Origin: Gemmataceae bacterium
GTDB taxonomy: Bacteria > Planctomycetota > Planctomycetia > Gemmatales > Gemmataceae
Direction of reading: 5' to 3'
NCBI GenBank assembly: GCA_947474875.1
Contig: CANJKY010000072.1
Span: forward strand, 1 to 9,710
Length of the DNA stretch: 9,710 nt
The translations under genes and the position numbers were made by a program. This document shows, in pieces, positions 1 through 6,041 of this stretch. A model generated the notes under the pieces. That model saw nothing but the letters and a program-made list of their open reading frames with translations. It did no database searches and was not told the DNA's origin. The first letter of the stretch is position 1. Each line of letters opens with the position of its first letter.

Positions 1-21
1 ATTAGCCGCCCCCCGGCAATG

Positions 22-53
22 AATCAAGAATAAAAGATATATAGTTCTTGATT
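22..53. promoter_or_regulatory. AT-rich inverted repeat, candidate operator of the redox operon
   Basis: A perfect 9-bp inverted repeat has arms AATCAAGAA (22-30) and TTCTTGATT (45-53) around a 14-base AT-rich spacer. It is strikingly AT-rich for this genome and its right arm covers the proposed -35 element of the downstream operon, so it could bind a dimeric regulator. The half-site TTGAT resembles the FNR/CRP-family half-site, but the two halves face the opposite way from a classical FNR box, so no regulator is named. It could also form an RNA hairpin ending an upstream gene. Confidence 0.45.
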
Positions 54-76
54 ATCCACTGCGTTGCGGCTACTGT
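48..76 (+). promoter_or_regulatory. candidate sigma-70-type promoter of the cytochrome/Fe-S/NrfD operon
   Basis: TTGATT at 48-53 matches the -35 consensus at four of six positions. It is followed by a 17-base spacer and TACTGT at 71-76, which matches the -10 consensus at three of six positions. Transcription would start near 83, leaving a leader of about 25 bases that contains the GGAGGG ribosome binding site at 94-99. The -35 element lies inside the inverted repeat at 22-53, which suggests regulation at this site. The -10 match is weak. Confidence 0.35.
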
Positions 77-106
77 ACCCGCGTCGCTCCCACGGAGGGC
101 CGCTCG

Positions 107-712
107 GTGCCGCACCCCTGTCGCCATTTCTGGTGGCTCATCCCGTTCGCGGTGCTGGCGGCAGGCTGCGCCCGACAATCGGCTACACCGTCACAAGAGG
201 CGCCTTCGCCCGAGCCGACGGATCGCCACCCGGTCGTCATCCGGACGCCGGCCGGCCCGATGGGCGTGCCCACCGGCACGTTCGACGAGAAGGGACGGCC
301 GGTGTCGATCGGATGCGCCACCTGCCACGCCACCAAGCCGGCCGACGCGCAGGCGAAGCTCGGCACGCCGCTGGAGAAGTTTCACCAGGGGCTGGTCGGC
401 CAGCATGGGAGCCTGAGTTGCACCTCGTGCCACAACCCGGCCGACGGGTACGCCACCTTCCGCCTGGCCGACGGCAAATCGGTTCCGCACGCCGAGGTGA
501 TGACGCTGTGCGCCCAGTGCCACGGCCCGCAGTACCGAGATTACCAGAACGGTGCCCACGGCGGCATGACCGGGTACTGGGATCTGACAAAGGGCGGCCG
601 GGTCCGCAACAACTGCGTTCACTGCCACGACCCGCACGCCCCGAAGTACCCGACGGTGCAACCGGTCCACAAGCCGAACGACCGATTCCAGGCGGGAGGC
701 GGCCATGAGTGA
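107..712 (+). CDS. tetraheme c-type cytochrome lipoprotein
   Basis: The 201-residue product is a periplasmic electron carrier. The start is GTG at 107, chosen because GGAGGG (94-99) lies seven bases upstream and because this start gives a clear lipoprotein signal peptide: a hydrophobic stretch at residues 8-20 ends in the lipobox LAAGC, with Cys21 as the lipidated residue. Four CxxCH heme c sites are visible: CATCH (70-74), CTSCH (105-109), CAQCH (135-139) and CVHCH (170-174). Extra histidines (for example His93, His128, His151 and His177) could be distal ligands. The stop overlaps the start of the Fe-S gene by eight bases, so the two are translationally coupled. Small multiheme cytochromes beside Fe-S and NrfD genes are known as DsrJ, NrfB, QrcA and HmcA. 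This one most likely exchanges electrons with the Fe-S partner on the outer face of the inner membrane. Its terminal donor or acceptor cannot be read from the sequence. Confidence 0.9.
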   Translation: MPHPCRHFWWLIPFAVLAAGCARQSATPSQEAPSPEPTDRHPVVIRTPAGPMGVPTGTFDEKGRPVSIGCATCHATKPADAQAKLGTPLEKFHQGLVGQHGSLSCTSCHNPADGYATFRLADGKSVPHAEVMTLCAQCHGPQYRDYQNGAHGGMTGYWDLTKGGRVRNNCVHCHDPHAPKYPTVQPVHKPNDRFQAGGGHE

Positions 713-1640
713 GCCGAAGAAGCTGTCGCTGCCGGTGTTGGGCGACGTGGACCGGCGGACGGCGGTGAAGGCCGGGGCGGCCACCCTGGGGCTGGCGGCG
801 TGGGCGGCCGCCATCAAGCCGTGGTTCGAGTGGACGTCCGAGTTGAACACCGACGAGTTCTTGCAGAAGCACTACCGCGAACTCACCCCCGAGCAACTCC
901 AGGGGATCCTGAACAAGCTGACCGCCGAGGCGCGTGCGGAGACCGGCCGGCCGGTGACGGTGAAGGACCACAAGCCGATTCCCGGGGTGTCGTTCGCCTA
1001 CGCCCTGAACCTGAGCATCTGCATCGGCTGCCGCAAGTGCGCCGAGGCGTGCCACGTGGAGAACAACCACGACCGGCCGAGCCACCAGAGCTACATCCGG
1101 GTGTTCGAGATGCAGAAAGGGGGCATCGACTTCGAGAAAGGGAACGCCACCTACGACCACCCGGTGCCGGCCAAGGACAAGTACTACATGCCGGTGCAGT
1201 GTCAGCAGTGCGAGAACCCGCCGTGCGTGAAGGCGTGCCCGATCGAGGCCACCTGGCAGGAGTCGGACGGCATCGTGGTGGTGGATTACAACTGGTGCAT
1301 CGGCTGCCGGTACTGCGAGGCGGCGTGCCCGTACCACGCCCGCCGGTTCAACTGGGAGAAGCCCCAGATCCCGGCGAACGAGATCAACCCGAACCAGAGC
1401 TACCTGAGCAACCGCGTCCGACCGCAGGGGGTGATGGAGAAGTGCACGTTCTGCCTGCACCGCACCCGCGAGGGGCGGCTGCCGGCGTGCCTTGAGGCGT
1501 GCCCGACCGGCGCCCGGGTGTTCGGCAACGTGCTCGACCCGGACAGCGAGATCCGCTGGGTGCTGGAGAACAAGCGGGTGTTCGTGCTCAAGGAAGAGTT
1601 GGGGACGAAGCCGCGGTTCTACTACTTCTTCGACAAGTGA
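705..1640 (+). CDS. Tat-type ferredoxin-like protein with four [4Fe-4S] clusters (DmsB/NrfC/DsrO family)
   Basis: The 311-residue product is an electron-transfer subunit of the DmsB/NrfC/HybA/DsrO type. The start ATG at 705 has GGGAGG (694-699) just upstream and overlaps the preceding stop. The N-terminus has a twin-arginine-like signal: Arg17-Arg18 in DRRTAVKAG, then a hydrophobic segment at about 24-37, implying export of the folded protein. Sixteen cysteines fall into four cluster sets: 106/109/112/116, 166/169/174/178, 198/201/204/208 and 247/250/262/266. The second and third sets have the family's CxxCxxxxCxxxCP and CxxCxxCxxxCPY shapes. The gene lies between the tetraheme cytochrome and the NrfD-like membrane gene, the same trio as DsrJ-DsrO-DsrP and NrfB-NrfC-NrfD. 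The protein would relay electrons between the quinone-site membrane subunit and the cytochrome. No molybdopterin or other catalytic subunit is encoded next to it. Confidence 0.92.
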   Translation: MSEPKKLSLPVLGDVDRRTAVKAGAATLGLAAWAAAIKPWFEWTSELNTDEFLQKHYRELTPEQLQGILNKLTAEARAETGRPVTVKDHKPIPGVSFAYALNLSICIGCRKCAEACHVENNHDRPSHQSYIRVFEMQKGGIDFEKGNATYDHPVPAKDKYYMPVQCQQCENPPCVKACPIEATWQESDGIVVVDYNWCIGCRYCEAACPYHARRFNWEKPQIPANEINPNQSYLSNRVRPQGVMEKCTFCLHRTREGRLPACLEACPTGARVFGNVLDPDSEIRWVLENKRVFVLKEELGTKPRFYYFFDK

Positions 1641-1651
1641 CCGGGACGGCC

Positions 1652-2905
1652 ATGAAATACGCCGGGGTGACCACCTACTTCCGCTTCCTCCGCCGGTCGC
1701 TGCACGTGGCCACCGACGGCGGCTGGCTGTTCTACGCCTGGATGCTGGTGCTCACCGCCGTCGCCCTGGTGGGGGCGAACGCGTGGGCGGTGCAGGTGCG
1801 GGACGGCATGGCCCGCACGAACATGTCCGATCACGTCAGCTGGGGGCTGTACATCGCCAACTTCACCTTCTGCGTCGGGCTAGCCGCCGGCGGGGTGATG
1901 ATGGTCATCCCCGCCTACCTGTACCACGACCACGACATGCACGAGGTGGTGATCGTGGGCGAGGTACTGGCCATCGCCGCCATCGTCATGAGCACCCTGA
2001 GCGTGGTGGTCGACCTGGGTCGGCCGGACCGGTTCTGGCACCTCATCCCCGGCGTCGGCAAGTTCAACTGGCCGGTGTCCATGCTCACCTGGGACATCAT
2101 CGTCCTGAACGGCTACCTGCTCATCAACCTGCACGTGGTCGGCTACCTGCTGTACACCCGGTTCCGCGGCCGCACCCCGAACCCGCGGTGGTACGTGCCG
2201 TTCGTGCTGCTCTCCATCGTGTGGGCGATCAGCATCCACACGGTGACGGCGTTCCTGTACTGCGGGCTGGGCGGCCGGCCGTTCTGGAACACCGCCCTGC
2301 TCGCCCCGCGGTTCCTGGCGTCGGCGTTCGTGTCCGGCCCGGCGTTTATCCTGCTCGTGCTGCGGGTGGTGCGGGTGGGCACCGACCTGCCGATGAACCC
2401 CGCCCCGGCCCGGCTGCTGGTGCAGATCATCCGGGTGGCGGCGGTGGTCAACCTGCTCATGCTGGCGTCCGAACTGTTCACCCTCTTCTACGCCGGCGGG
2501 GCACACCTGGCGTCCGCCCGCTACCTGTTCTTCGGCGACCACGGCAAGTACGGGCTGGTGCCGTGGATCTGGACGGCGATCGTGCTCAACGTCGCCGGCA
2601 CCGGGCTGTTCTTCACCCCGGCCGCCCTCGAACGCGGGTGGACGCGGGTGGTTGCATGCGGGATGGTGATCGTCGGCATCTGGATCGAGAAGGGGATGGG
2701 ACTCATTATCCCCGGGTTCATCCCGTCCACCCTGCACGAGGTGGTCGAGTACGCTCCCAGCCTGACGGAGTGGAAGGTGACCGCCGGCATCTGGGCGTTC
2801 GGCCTGCTGCTGCTGACCGCCATGCTGAAGGTGACCGTAGCGGTGTTCACGAACGAAATGTCTGTAGCACCCGATCCGCCCCCGCCGGCCGCAAGTGCCT
2901 CATGA
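1652..2905 (+). CDS. NrfD/PsrC-family polytopic membrane subunit, quinone-interacting
   Basis: The 417-residue product is an integral membrane protein of the NrfD/PsrC/DsrP/HybB superfamily, which exchanges electrons between the quinone pool and a periplasmic Fe-S partner. About ten hydrophobic segments are visible, roughly at 25-41, 63-89, 98-120, 133-158, 167-190, 209-230, 241-265, 284-303, 311-328 and 368-392. The cytoplasmic-loop motif LGRPDRFWH (122-130) is characteristic of the family. The start ATG at 1652 is 11 bases after the previous stop. A GTG at 1637 in the same frame overlaps that stop as GTGA and could be used instead, adding five residues; neither has a strong ribosome binding site. 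The C-terminus is a short Pro/Ala-rich tail (about 404-417). The product would anchor the cytochrome and Fe-S subunits in the membrane and provide the menaquinone site. It is the last gene of the operon. Confidence 0.9.
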   Translation: MKYAGVTTYFRFLRRSLHVATDGGWLFYAWMLVLTAVALVGANAWAVQVRDGMARTNMSDHVSWGLYIANFTFCVGLAAGGVMMVIPAYLYHDHDMHEVVIVGEVLAIAAIVMSTLSVVVDLGRPDRFWHLIPGVGKFNWPVSMLTWDIIVLNGYLLINLHVVGYLLYTRFRGRTPNPRWYVPFVLLSIVWAISIHTVTAFLYCGLGGRPFWNTALLAPRFLASAFVSGPAFILLVLRVVRVGTDLPMNPAPARLLVQIIRVAAVVNLLMLASELFTLFYAGGAHLASARYLFFGDHGKYGLVPWIWTAIVLNVAGTGLFFTPAALERGWTRVVACGMVIVGIWIEKGMGLIIPGFIPSTLHEVVEYAPSLTEWKVTAGIWAFGLLLLTAMLKVTVAVFTNEMSVAPDPPPPAASAS

Positions 2906-2964
2906 CGTCGGTCGGCGAGATGATCCGGATCGTGTGGTAGATGCGGTGGGGTGCTCACTTCTTC

Positions 2965-2987
2965 CTCACAAGCGGCCACCTTGTGAG
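2965..2987 (+). terminator. hairpin, candidate terminator of the redox operon
   Basis: CTCACAAG (2965-2972) and CTTGTGAG (2980-2987) form a perfect 8-bp stem with a 7-base loop, 59 bases after the NrfD-like stop codon. No T-tract follows, so it is not a textbook intrinsic terminator, but position and stability fit transcript 3'-end formation or protection. Confidence 0.4.
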
Positions 2988-3198
2988 ACCACCTATGCCC
3001 GCAAACTTTGCCTCCAACGACCGGTTCTAGTCCGCGGTGGTCGTGTGCGACCGCATGCAATTCGTCGAGTAACTGGCCGCCGGGTGGAGAGCGACCAGGA
3101 ACGCCGCAAGTACTCTCGGACCGGCTGCAACAGCGACGGATTGCGCGTTGCCGCGAACCTCGGCATGGCCGATCCCGTCCCTTTCCCCGGGCGGTGCG

Positions 3199-3225
3199 GG
3201 GACGGTTCGAGTCCGACCCGGGCTA
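3199..3225 (+). pseudogene. tRNA T-arm-like fragment, possible tRNA relic
   Basis: The segment contains a T-arm-like sequence: GACGG (3201-3205), loop TTCGAGT (3206-3212) and CCGAC (3213-3217), with one A-A mismatch. A possible 3' acceptor half and discriminator follow, ending at A3225. No matching 5' acceptor half or good anticodon arm is found 70-85 bases upstream. CCGTCCC (3175-3181) can pair instead with GGGACGG (3199-3205). It is either a decayed tRNA or chance similarity; the nearby tRNAs and the clearer relic at 7178-7224 make decay plausible. Confidence 0.25.
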
Positions 3226-3229
3226 CTTC

Positions 3230-3306
3230 AAATGCGGAGTGCGGAGTGCGGAAACGGATGACCGGGGTGGTCTCATTCCCCATTCCGAATTCCGCAGTCC
3301 GCATTT
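3230..3306. repeat. long imperfect palindrome, REP/MITE-like
   Basis: The left arm starts with AAATGCGGAGTGCGGA (3230-3245) and the right arm ends with TCCGCAGTCCGCATTT (3291-3306). They pair over 16 positions with one mismatch, and a looser match continues inward. The left arm also contains tandem copies of a GCGGAGT-like unit, and the right arm has the related string ATTCCGAATTCCGCA. It sits five bases before tRNA-Gln. Short palindromic repeats next to tRNAs are often dispersed, REP-like elements. Whether this one is multicopy cannot be told from one window. Confidence 0.55.
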
Positions 3307-3311
3307 GTTGA

Positions 3312-3382
3312 TCCGGGGTCGTCCAACGGCAGGACACCACGCTCTGAACGTGGCGATGCTGGTTCGAATCCAGCCCCCGGAA
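3312..3382 (+). tRNA. tRNA-Gln (anticodon CTG)
   Basis: A full cloverleaf can be drawn. The acceptor is TCCGGGG (3312-3318) with CCCCGGA (3375-3381) and discriminator A3382. The D-stem is GTCC/GGAC. The anticodon stem is CCACG/CGTGG with loop CTCTGAA and anticodon CTG at 3344-3346. The T-arm is GCTGG TTCGAAT CCAGC. The weak U1-A72 first pair is typical of bacterial tRNA-Gln. CCA is not encoded. It decodes CAG. Confidence 0.93.
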
Positions 3383-3391
3383 CTGACGGAC

Positions 3392-3463
3392 GCCGGCCTA
3401 GCTCGAAGGCAGAGCATCCGCCTTTTAAGCGGAGGGGTGTGGGTTCGACTCCCACGGCCGGTA
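3392..3463 (+). tRNA. tRNA-Lys (anticodon TTT)
   Basis: The acceptor is GCCGGCC (3392-3398) with GGCCGGT (3456-3462), giving a G-U first pair, and the discriminator is A3463. The D-stem is GCTC/GAGC. The anticodon stem is TCCGC/GCGGA with loop CTTTTAA and anticodon TTT at 3424-3426. The T-arm is GTGGG TTCGACT CCCAC. It lies nine bases after tRNA-Gln, so the two are probably cotranscribed. CCA is not encoded. A decayed relative of its 3' part is at 7178-7224. Confidence 0.93.
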
Positions 3464-3470
3464 CTCGTCC

Positions 3471-3497
3471 CAGGCGGTCCGGACCGCCTGTATTTCC
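3471..3497 (+). terminator. perfect palindrome terminating the Gln-Lys tRNA transcript
   Basis: CAGGCGGTCC (3471-3480) is followed directly by its exact reverse complement GGACCGCCTG (3481-3490), then TATTTCC. In RNA this makes a strong GC hairpin with a short T-rich tail, eight bases after tRNA-Lys. It is well placed as an intrinsic terminator. The next 185 bases (3498-3682) show no gene. Confidence 0.65.
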
Positions 3498-3682
3498 TGG
3501 CGGTTCCGCCGCATCACTCGCAGGAGTTTGCCAAGGTGGTCGAATGCATCGTTTGCCACCCCGCCCGTTCCGCCACCAGCACCTTTACCGTCCGATGCCG
3601 GACGAACGGGATGCGGGCCTTCGGATTCCCTCCCCACCCACGGTTTGCGAAGAATAGGAGAGTGAATCAATACAGTCCGGCA

Positions 3683-4060
3683 TCACTCCCCCTTCTGCCG
3701 CTGTTGGTTGGCGTACATCTTCTTCACCACATCCAGGTTGTCGAACTCGTTGATCTGGATCACCTCGTCGACCGGCACCCACACGGTGGTACCCTTGTAG
3801 TCCGTGTACTCCGGGCCGAGGTCCGGGGTCAGCCCGACGACGAACCACCGGCCGCAGAGCTGACGGGTCGTGCACTGCTCCAGCACCCGGGCGTTGGACT
3901 TGTCCGGGCCGGTGGTGCGGACCGACAGCAGGAGCACCTTGGTGCCGAAGTCGTGGGCGGCCGGGTCTTTCGCCGGGGCCGGCTTGTCCGCGGCTACGAA
4001 CCCGACGGCGGCGACGGCCGCCAGCCCGACGAGCAGGGCGATGCGGTAGCGGTTCGACAT
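3683..4060 (-). CDS. small exported protein of unknown function
   Basis: The 125-residue product starts at the ATG complementary to 4058-4060, with GGAG seven bases upstream on the minus strand. Residues 1-24 form a signal peptide: a basic start (MSNRYR), a hydrophobic core and a likely cleavage after FVAA. The mature part starts with a Lys/Pro/Ala-rich linker, then a compact region (about 37-110) with two cysteines, Cys63 and Cys69, which could form a disulfide. The segment WVPVDEVIQINEFDNLD and a Gln/Lys-rich C-terminus follow. I do not recognise the family. Codon use is GC-rich like its neighbours, so it looks real. It lies 106 bases after the small membrane protein gene on the same strand and may share its transcript. 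Confidence 0.75.
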   Translation of the reverse strand: MSNRYRIALLVGLAAVAAVGFVAADKPAPAKDPAAHDFGTKVLLLSVRTTGPDKSNARVLEQCTTRQLCGRWFVVGLTPDLGPEYTDYKGTTVWVPVDEVIQINEFDNLDVVKKMYANQQRQKGE

Positions 4061-4166
4061 GGGGAATCTCCGGAGTTGGTTGAAGGCCGCAGTGTACCCG
4101 AAGCGCGGGCTGGAGACGATTAATGGCCGGGGAGGTACCTGGCCTTCTGCATTCGCGTGCGTGCGG

Positions 4167-4520
4167 TCAGTTGGCCTTCTCACTCGGCCGCCCCCGCTTC
4201 CAGGGCCGCCGCTCGGTGGCGGCCAGTCGCTCGCCGGCCCGCCAGTCGGCCCACTCCGCCCGCACCGTACCACCGGCCCACGCCACAGCCGCCAGCAGCA
4301 GCACGAACACCCCCCAGGCGGAATACACCACCCACCCCGGCCCGGCCATGTCCACCAGCAGCACGTTCGCAGCCACATCCGCCGCGGCCAGTGGCAGGGT
4401 CACCCACAGCACCCGCCGGGCCAGTCGCCAGCGGTCGGTGCGGGGGCGGACGGCGGACACCGCCAGCATCGGCCCGACGGCCAGGGCGATGCACGCGTAG
4501 GCGATCCAGTCCGCAGTCAC
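4167..4520 (-). CDS. small three-helix membrane protein of unknown function
   Basis: The 117-residue product starts at the GTG complementary to 4518-4520. AGGAGAGG lies seven bases upstream on the minus strand and decides this start over alternatives. Three hydrophobic segments are seen, at about 5-23, 36-56 and 62-83, followed by a charged, Arg/Trp-rich cytoplasmic tail (about 86-117). A basic loop (RPRTDRWRLARR, 25-36) joins helices one and two, which suggests an inside position. No catalytic motif is visible and the family is not recognised. It is divergent from the dehydrogenase gene at 4706, so the 185-base gap probably holds promoters for both. Confidence 0.7.
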   Translation of the reverse strand: MTADWIAYACIALAVGPMLAVSAVRPRTDRWRLARRVLWVTLPLAAADVAANVLLVDMAGPGWVVYSAWGVFVLLLAAVAWAGGTVRAEWADWRAGERLAATERRPWKRGRPSEKAN

Positions 4521-4625
4521 GGTAGGACCTCTCCTGGACGGTCACCCTGGAAGTGCGGTTGGTAGTCGCCGATCAGCCCGCCCGATCTGACACCGCAGTA
4601 CCGCACCGCCCAGACTCAGGTCTCG

Positions 4626-4654
4626 TTCAAACTCATACGCCGAGCGGGTAATAT
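4626..4654 (+). promoter_or_regulatory. candidate promoter of the dehydrogenase-DinB unit
   Basis: TTCAAA (4626-4631) and TAATAT (4649-4654) are separated by exactly 17 bases. Each matches its sigma-70 consensus hexamer at four of six positions. The element is an AT-rich island in GC-rich DNA. It would start a transcript near 4661, about 45 bases before the dehydrogenase ATG. Confidence 0.45.
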
Positions 4655-4705
4655 AGGCTGCACCGCGGGCGGCTTTGAGGGTAGCGACCGCGGGGGAGTT
4701 TCGTG

Positions 4706-5452
4706 ATGGGCCGGGTTTTGATCGTGACGGGCGGGTCGCGGGGCATCGGGGCGGCCACCTGCCGGCTGGCGGCCGGTCGCGGGTACGCGGTGTGCGTGAA
4801 CTACCGCGCCAACCGGCAGGCAGCAGAACGGGTCGCAGCCGACTGCCGCGCGGTTGGCGCGGCGGCCGTCGCGGTCCGGGCCGACGTGGCGGTGGAGGCC
4901 GACGTGGTCTGCCTGTTCGAGGCGGCGGACCGGGAACTGGGGCGGGTCACCGCGCTGGTGAACAACGCCGGCATCCTGGAGCCGCAGATGCGGGTGGAGG
5001 ACATGGACGCCGGGCGGCTCGCCCGGGTGTTCGCGACCAACATCACCGGCCCGTTCCTGTGCTGCCGCGAGGCCGTCCGCCGCATGTCCACCCGGCGGGG
5101 CGGGGCGGGCGGGGCGATCGTCAACGTGTCGTCCGTCGCCGCCCGGGTCGGGTCGCCGGGCGAGTATGTGGACTACGCCGCGGCCAAGGGGGCGGTCGAC
5201 ACCCTCACGCTGGGGCTGTCGAAGGAGGTGGCCGAGGACGGCATCCGGGTGAACGCGGTGCGGCCGGGGTTCATCTACACCGACATCCACGCCAGCGGCG
5301 GGGAGCCGGGGCGGGTGGACCGGGTGAAGGCGTCCGTGCCGATGAGACGCGGCGGGCAGCCGGAAGAGGTCGCCGCGGCCATCCTGTGGCTGTTGTCCGA
5401 CGAGGCGTCGTACGCCACCGGCACATTCCTGGACCTGGCCGGCGGGCGGTGA
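4706..5452 (+). CDS. short-chain dehydrogenase/reductase, YgfF-like
   Basis: The 248-residue product is a classical SDR, an NAD(P)-dependent oxidoreductase of unknown substrate. ATG at 4706 is preferred over GTG at 4703 because GGGGGAG (4692-4698) lies seven bases upstream. The nucleotide-binding motif TGGSRGIG spans 8-15, NNAG is at 86-89, and the active-site tetrad is Asn112, Ser143, Tyr157 and Lys161 (YAAAK). The C-terminal segments RVNAVRPGFIYT, HASGGEPGRVDRV and GTFLDLAGG closely resemble what I recall of Escherichia coli YgfF, including the SPGEYVDYAA stretch that puts one extra residue between Ser and Tyr. Length is normal for the family. The DinB-like gene follows 64 bases downstream on the same strand. 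The physiological substrate cannot be inferred; YgfF itself is poorly characterised. Confidence 0.93.
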   Translation: MGRVLIVTGGSRGIGAATCRLAAGRGYAVCVNYRANRQAAERVAADCRAVGAAAVAVRADVAVEADVVCLFEAADRELGRVTALVNNAGILEPQMRVEDMDAGRLARVFATNITGPFLCCREAVRRMSTRRGGAGGAIVNVSSVAARVGSPGEYVDYAAAKGAVDTLTLGLSKEVAEDGIRVNAVRPGFIYTDIHASGGEPGRVDRVKASVPMRRGGQPEEVAAAILWLLSDEASYATGTFLDLAGGR

Positions 5453-5516
5453 CCTTAACCCCGGCTCGGGTCGAACGGCCGGCCCGGTGGCGAAACCCCA
5501 AACCGAGGTGAGTGTC

Positions 5517-6041
5517 ATGCTCGACTTGGATCGGGCGGTTGAGGTGTTGACCCGCACCCCCGCCGCGCTCAGAGGCTTGCTCGGCGGGGTGAGCGATTTC
5601 TGGGCGACGAGCAACTACGGGGAGGGCACGTTCAGCCCGTTCGACGTGGTCGGCCACCTGACCCACGCCGACCGGACGAACTGGCTGCCGCGGGCCCGGC
5701 ACATCATGGCGCACGGTGAATCTCTGCCGTTCCCGGCGTTCGACCGGTACGCCATGTTCGAGGAAAACAAGGGCCGGACGATGGGCGGGTTACTGGACGA
5801 GTTCGCCGCGGCGCGGGCGGACAGCCTGGCCGGCCTGCGGGCGCTCGGCCTGACCCCGGGGCAGTTGGAACTGACGGGCACCCACCCGCAACTCGGTCGG
5901 GTCACCCTGGGCAACCTGATGGCGGCGTGGGTGGTGCATGACCTGGGACACACCCACCAGGTGGCGAAGGCCATGGCCTACCAGTACCGGGATGCGGTGG
6001 GCCCGTGGCGGGATCTGCTCACCATCCTGCCGCGAAGTTAA
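5517..6041 (+). CDS. DinB-fold protein, putative metal-dependent enzyme
   Basis: The 174-residue product belongs to the DinB/YfiT-like four-helix-bundle superfamily. The start is the ATG at 5517, with GAGGTG six bases upstream; a GTG at 5487 in the same frame would add ten residues but has no ribosome binding site. The metal-binding histidines expected for this fold are visible: His47 in VVGHLTH and His141 and His145 in HDLGHTHQ. Members of the superfamily include DNA-damage-inducible proteins and thiol-dependent transferases using bacillithiol or mycothiol. The exact reaction here is unknown. It follows the dehydrogenase gene at a 64-base gap and is probably cotranscribed. Its TAA stop overlaps, within the palindrome TTAA at 6038-6041, the TAA stop of the convergent PAQR-family gene. 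Confidence 0.85.
   Translation: MLDLDRAVEVLTRTPAALRGLLGGVSDFWATSNYGEGTFSPFDVVGHLTHADRTNWLPRARHIMAHGESLPFPAFDRYAMFEENKGRTMGGLLDEFAAARADSLAGLRALGLTPGQLELTGTHPQLGRVTLGNLMAAWVVHDLGHTHQVAKAMAYQYRDAVGPWRDLLTILPRS

Larger units (their letters stand above)
2906..3311. other. non-coding intergenic region before the tRNA pair
   Basis: No credible protein gene is seen in these 406 bases; the open frames lack ribosome binding sites, codon bias and recognisable motifs. The region holds an 8-bp hairpin (2965-2987), a run of small inverted repeats, two T-arm-like strings (GGTTCTAGTCC near 3023 and GGTTCGAGTCC near 3204), and the long imperfect palindrome at 3230-3306. Base composition is less GC-biased than in the flanking genes. 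Confidence 0.6.

Noticed and set aside
1499..1651. NrfD-like gene starting at 1499 inside the Fe-S gene
   Set aside because: The 51 extra residues have no NrfD character and lie out of frame within the well-supported Fe-S coding sequence.
1880..2737. Long antisense open frame across the NrfD-like gene, and similar long frames opposite other genes
   Set aside because: They are the usual antisense frames of GC-rich coding DNA, with Arg/His/Pro-rich low-complexity products and no ribosome binding sites.
107..2905. Assignment of the operon as DsrJOP of sulfur metabolism
   Set aside because: Gene order is similar, but no DsrAB, DsrC or DsrMK is present, the cytochrome has four hemes and a lipobox, and NrfD/Fe-S pairs occur in many unrelated complexes.
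2902..2940. A 12-codon ORF overlapping the NrfD-like stop as ATGA
   Set aside because: It is too short to judge, lacks a ribosome binding site, and no small-protein family is recognised.
2987..3043. A 57-base tRNA-like structure with GACCACC/GGTGGTC ends around GGTTCTAGTCC
   Set aside because: The 7-bp end stem is perfect, but the T-stem has only three pairs and there is no anticodon or D-arm. It is too short for a bacterial tRNA.
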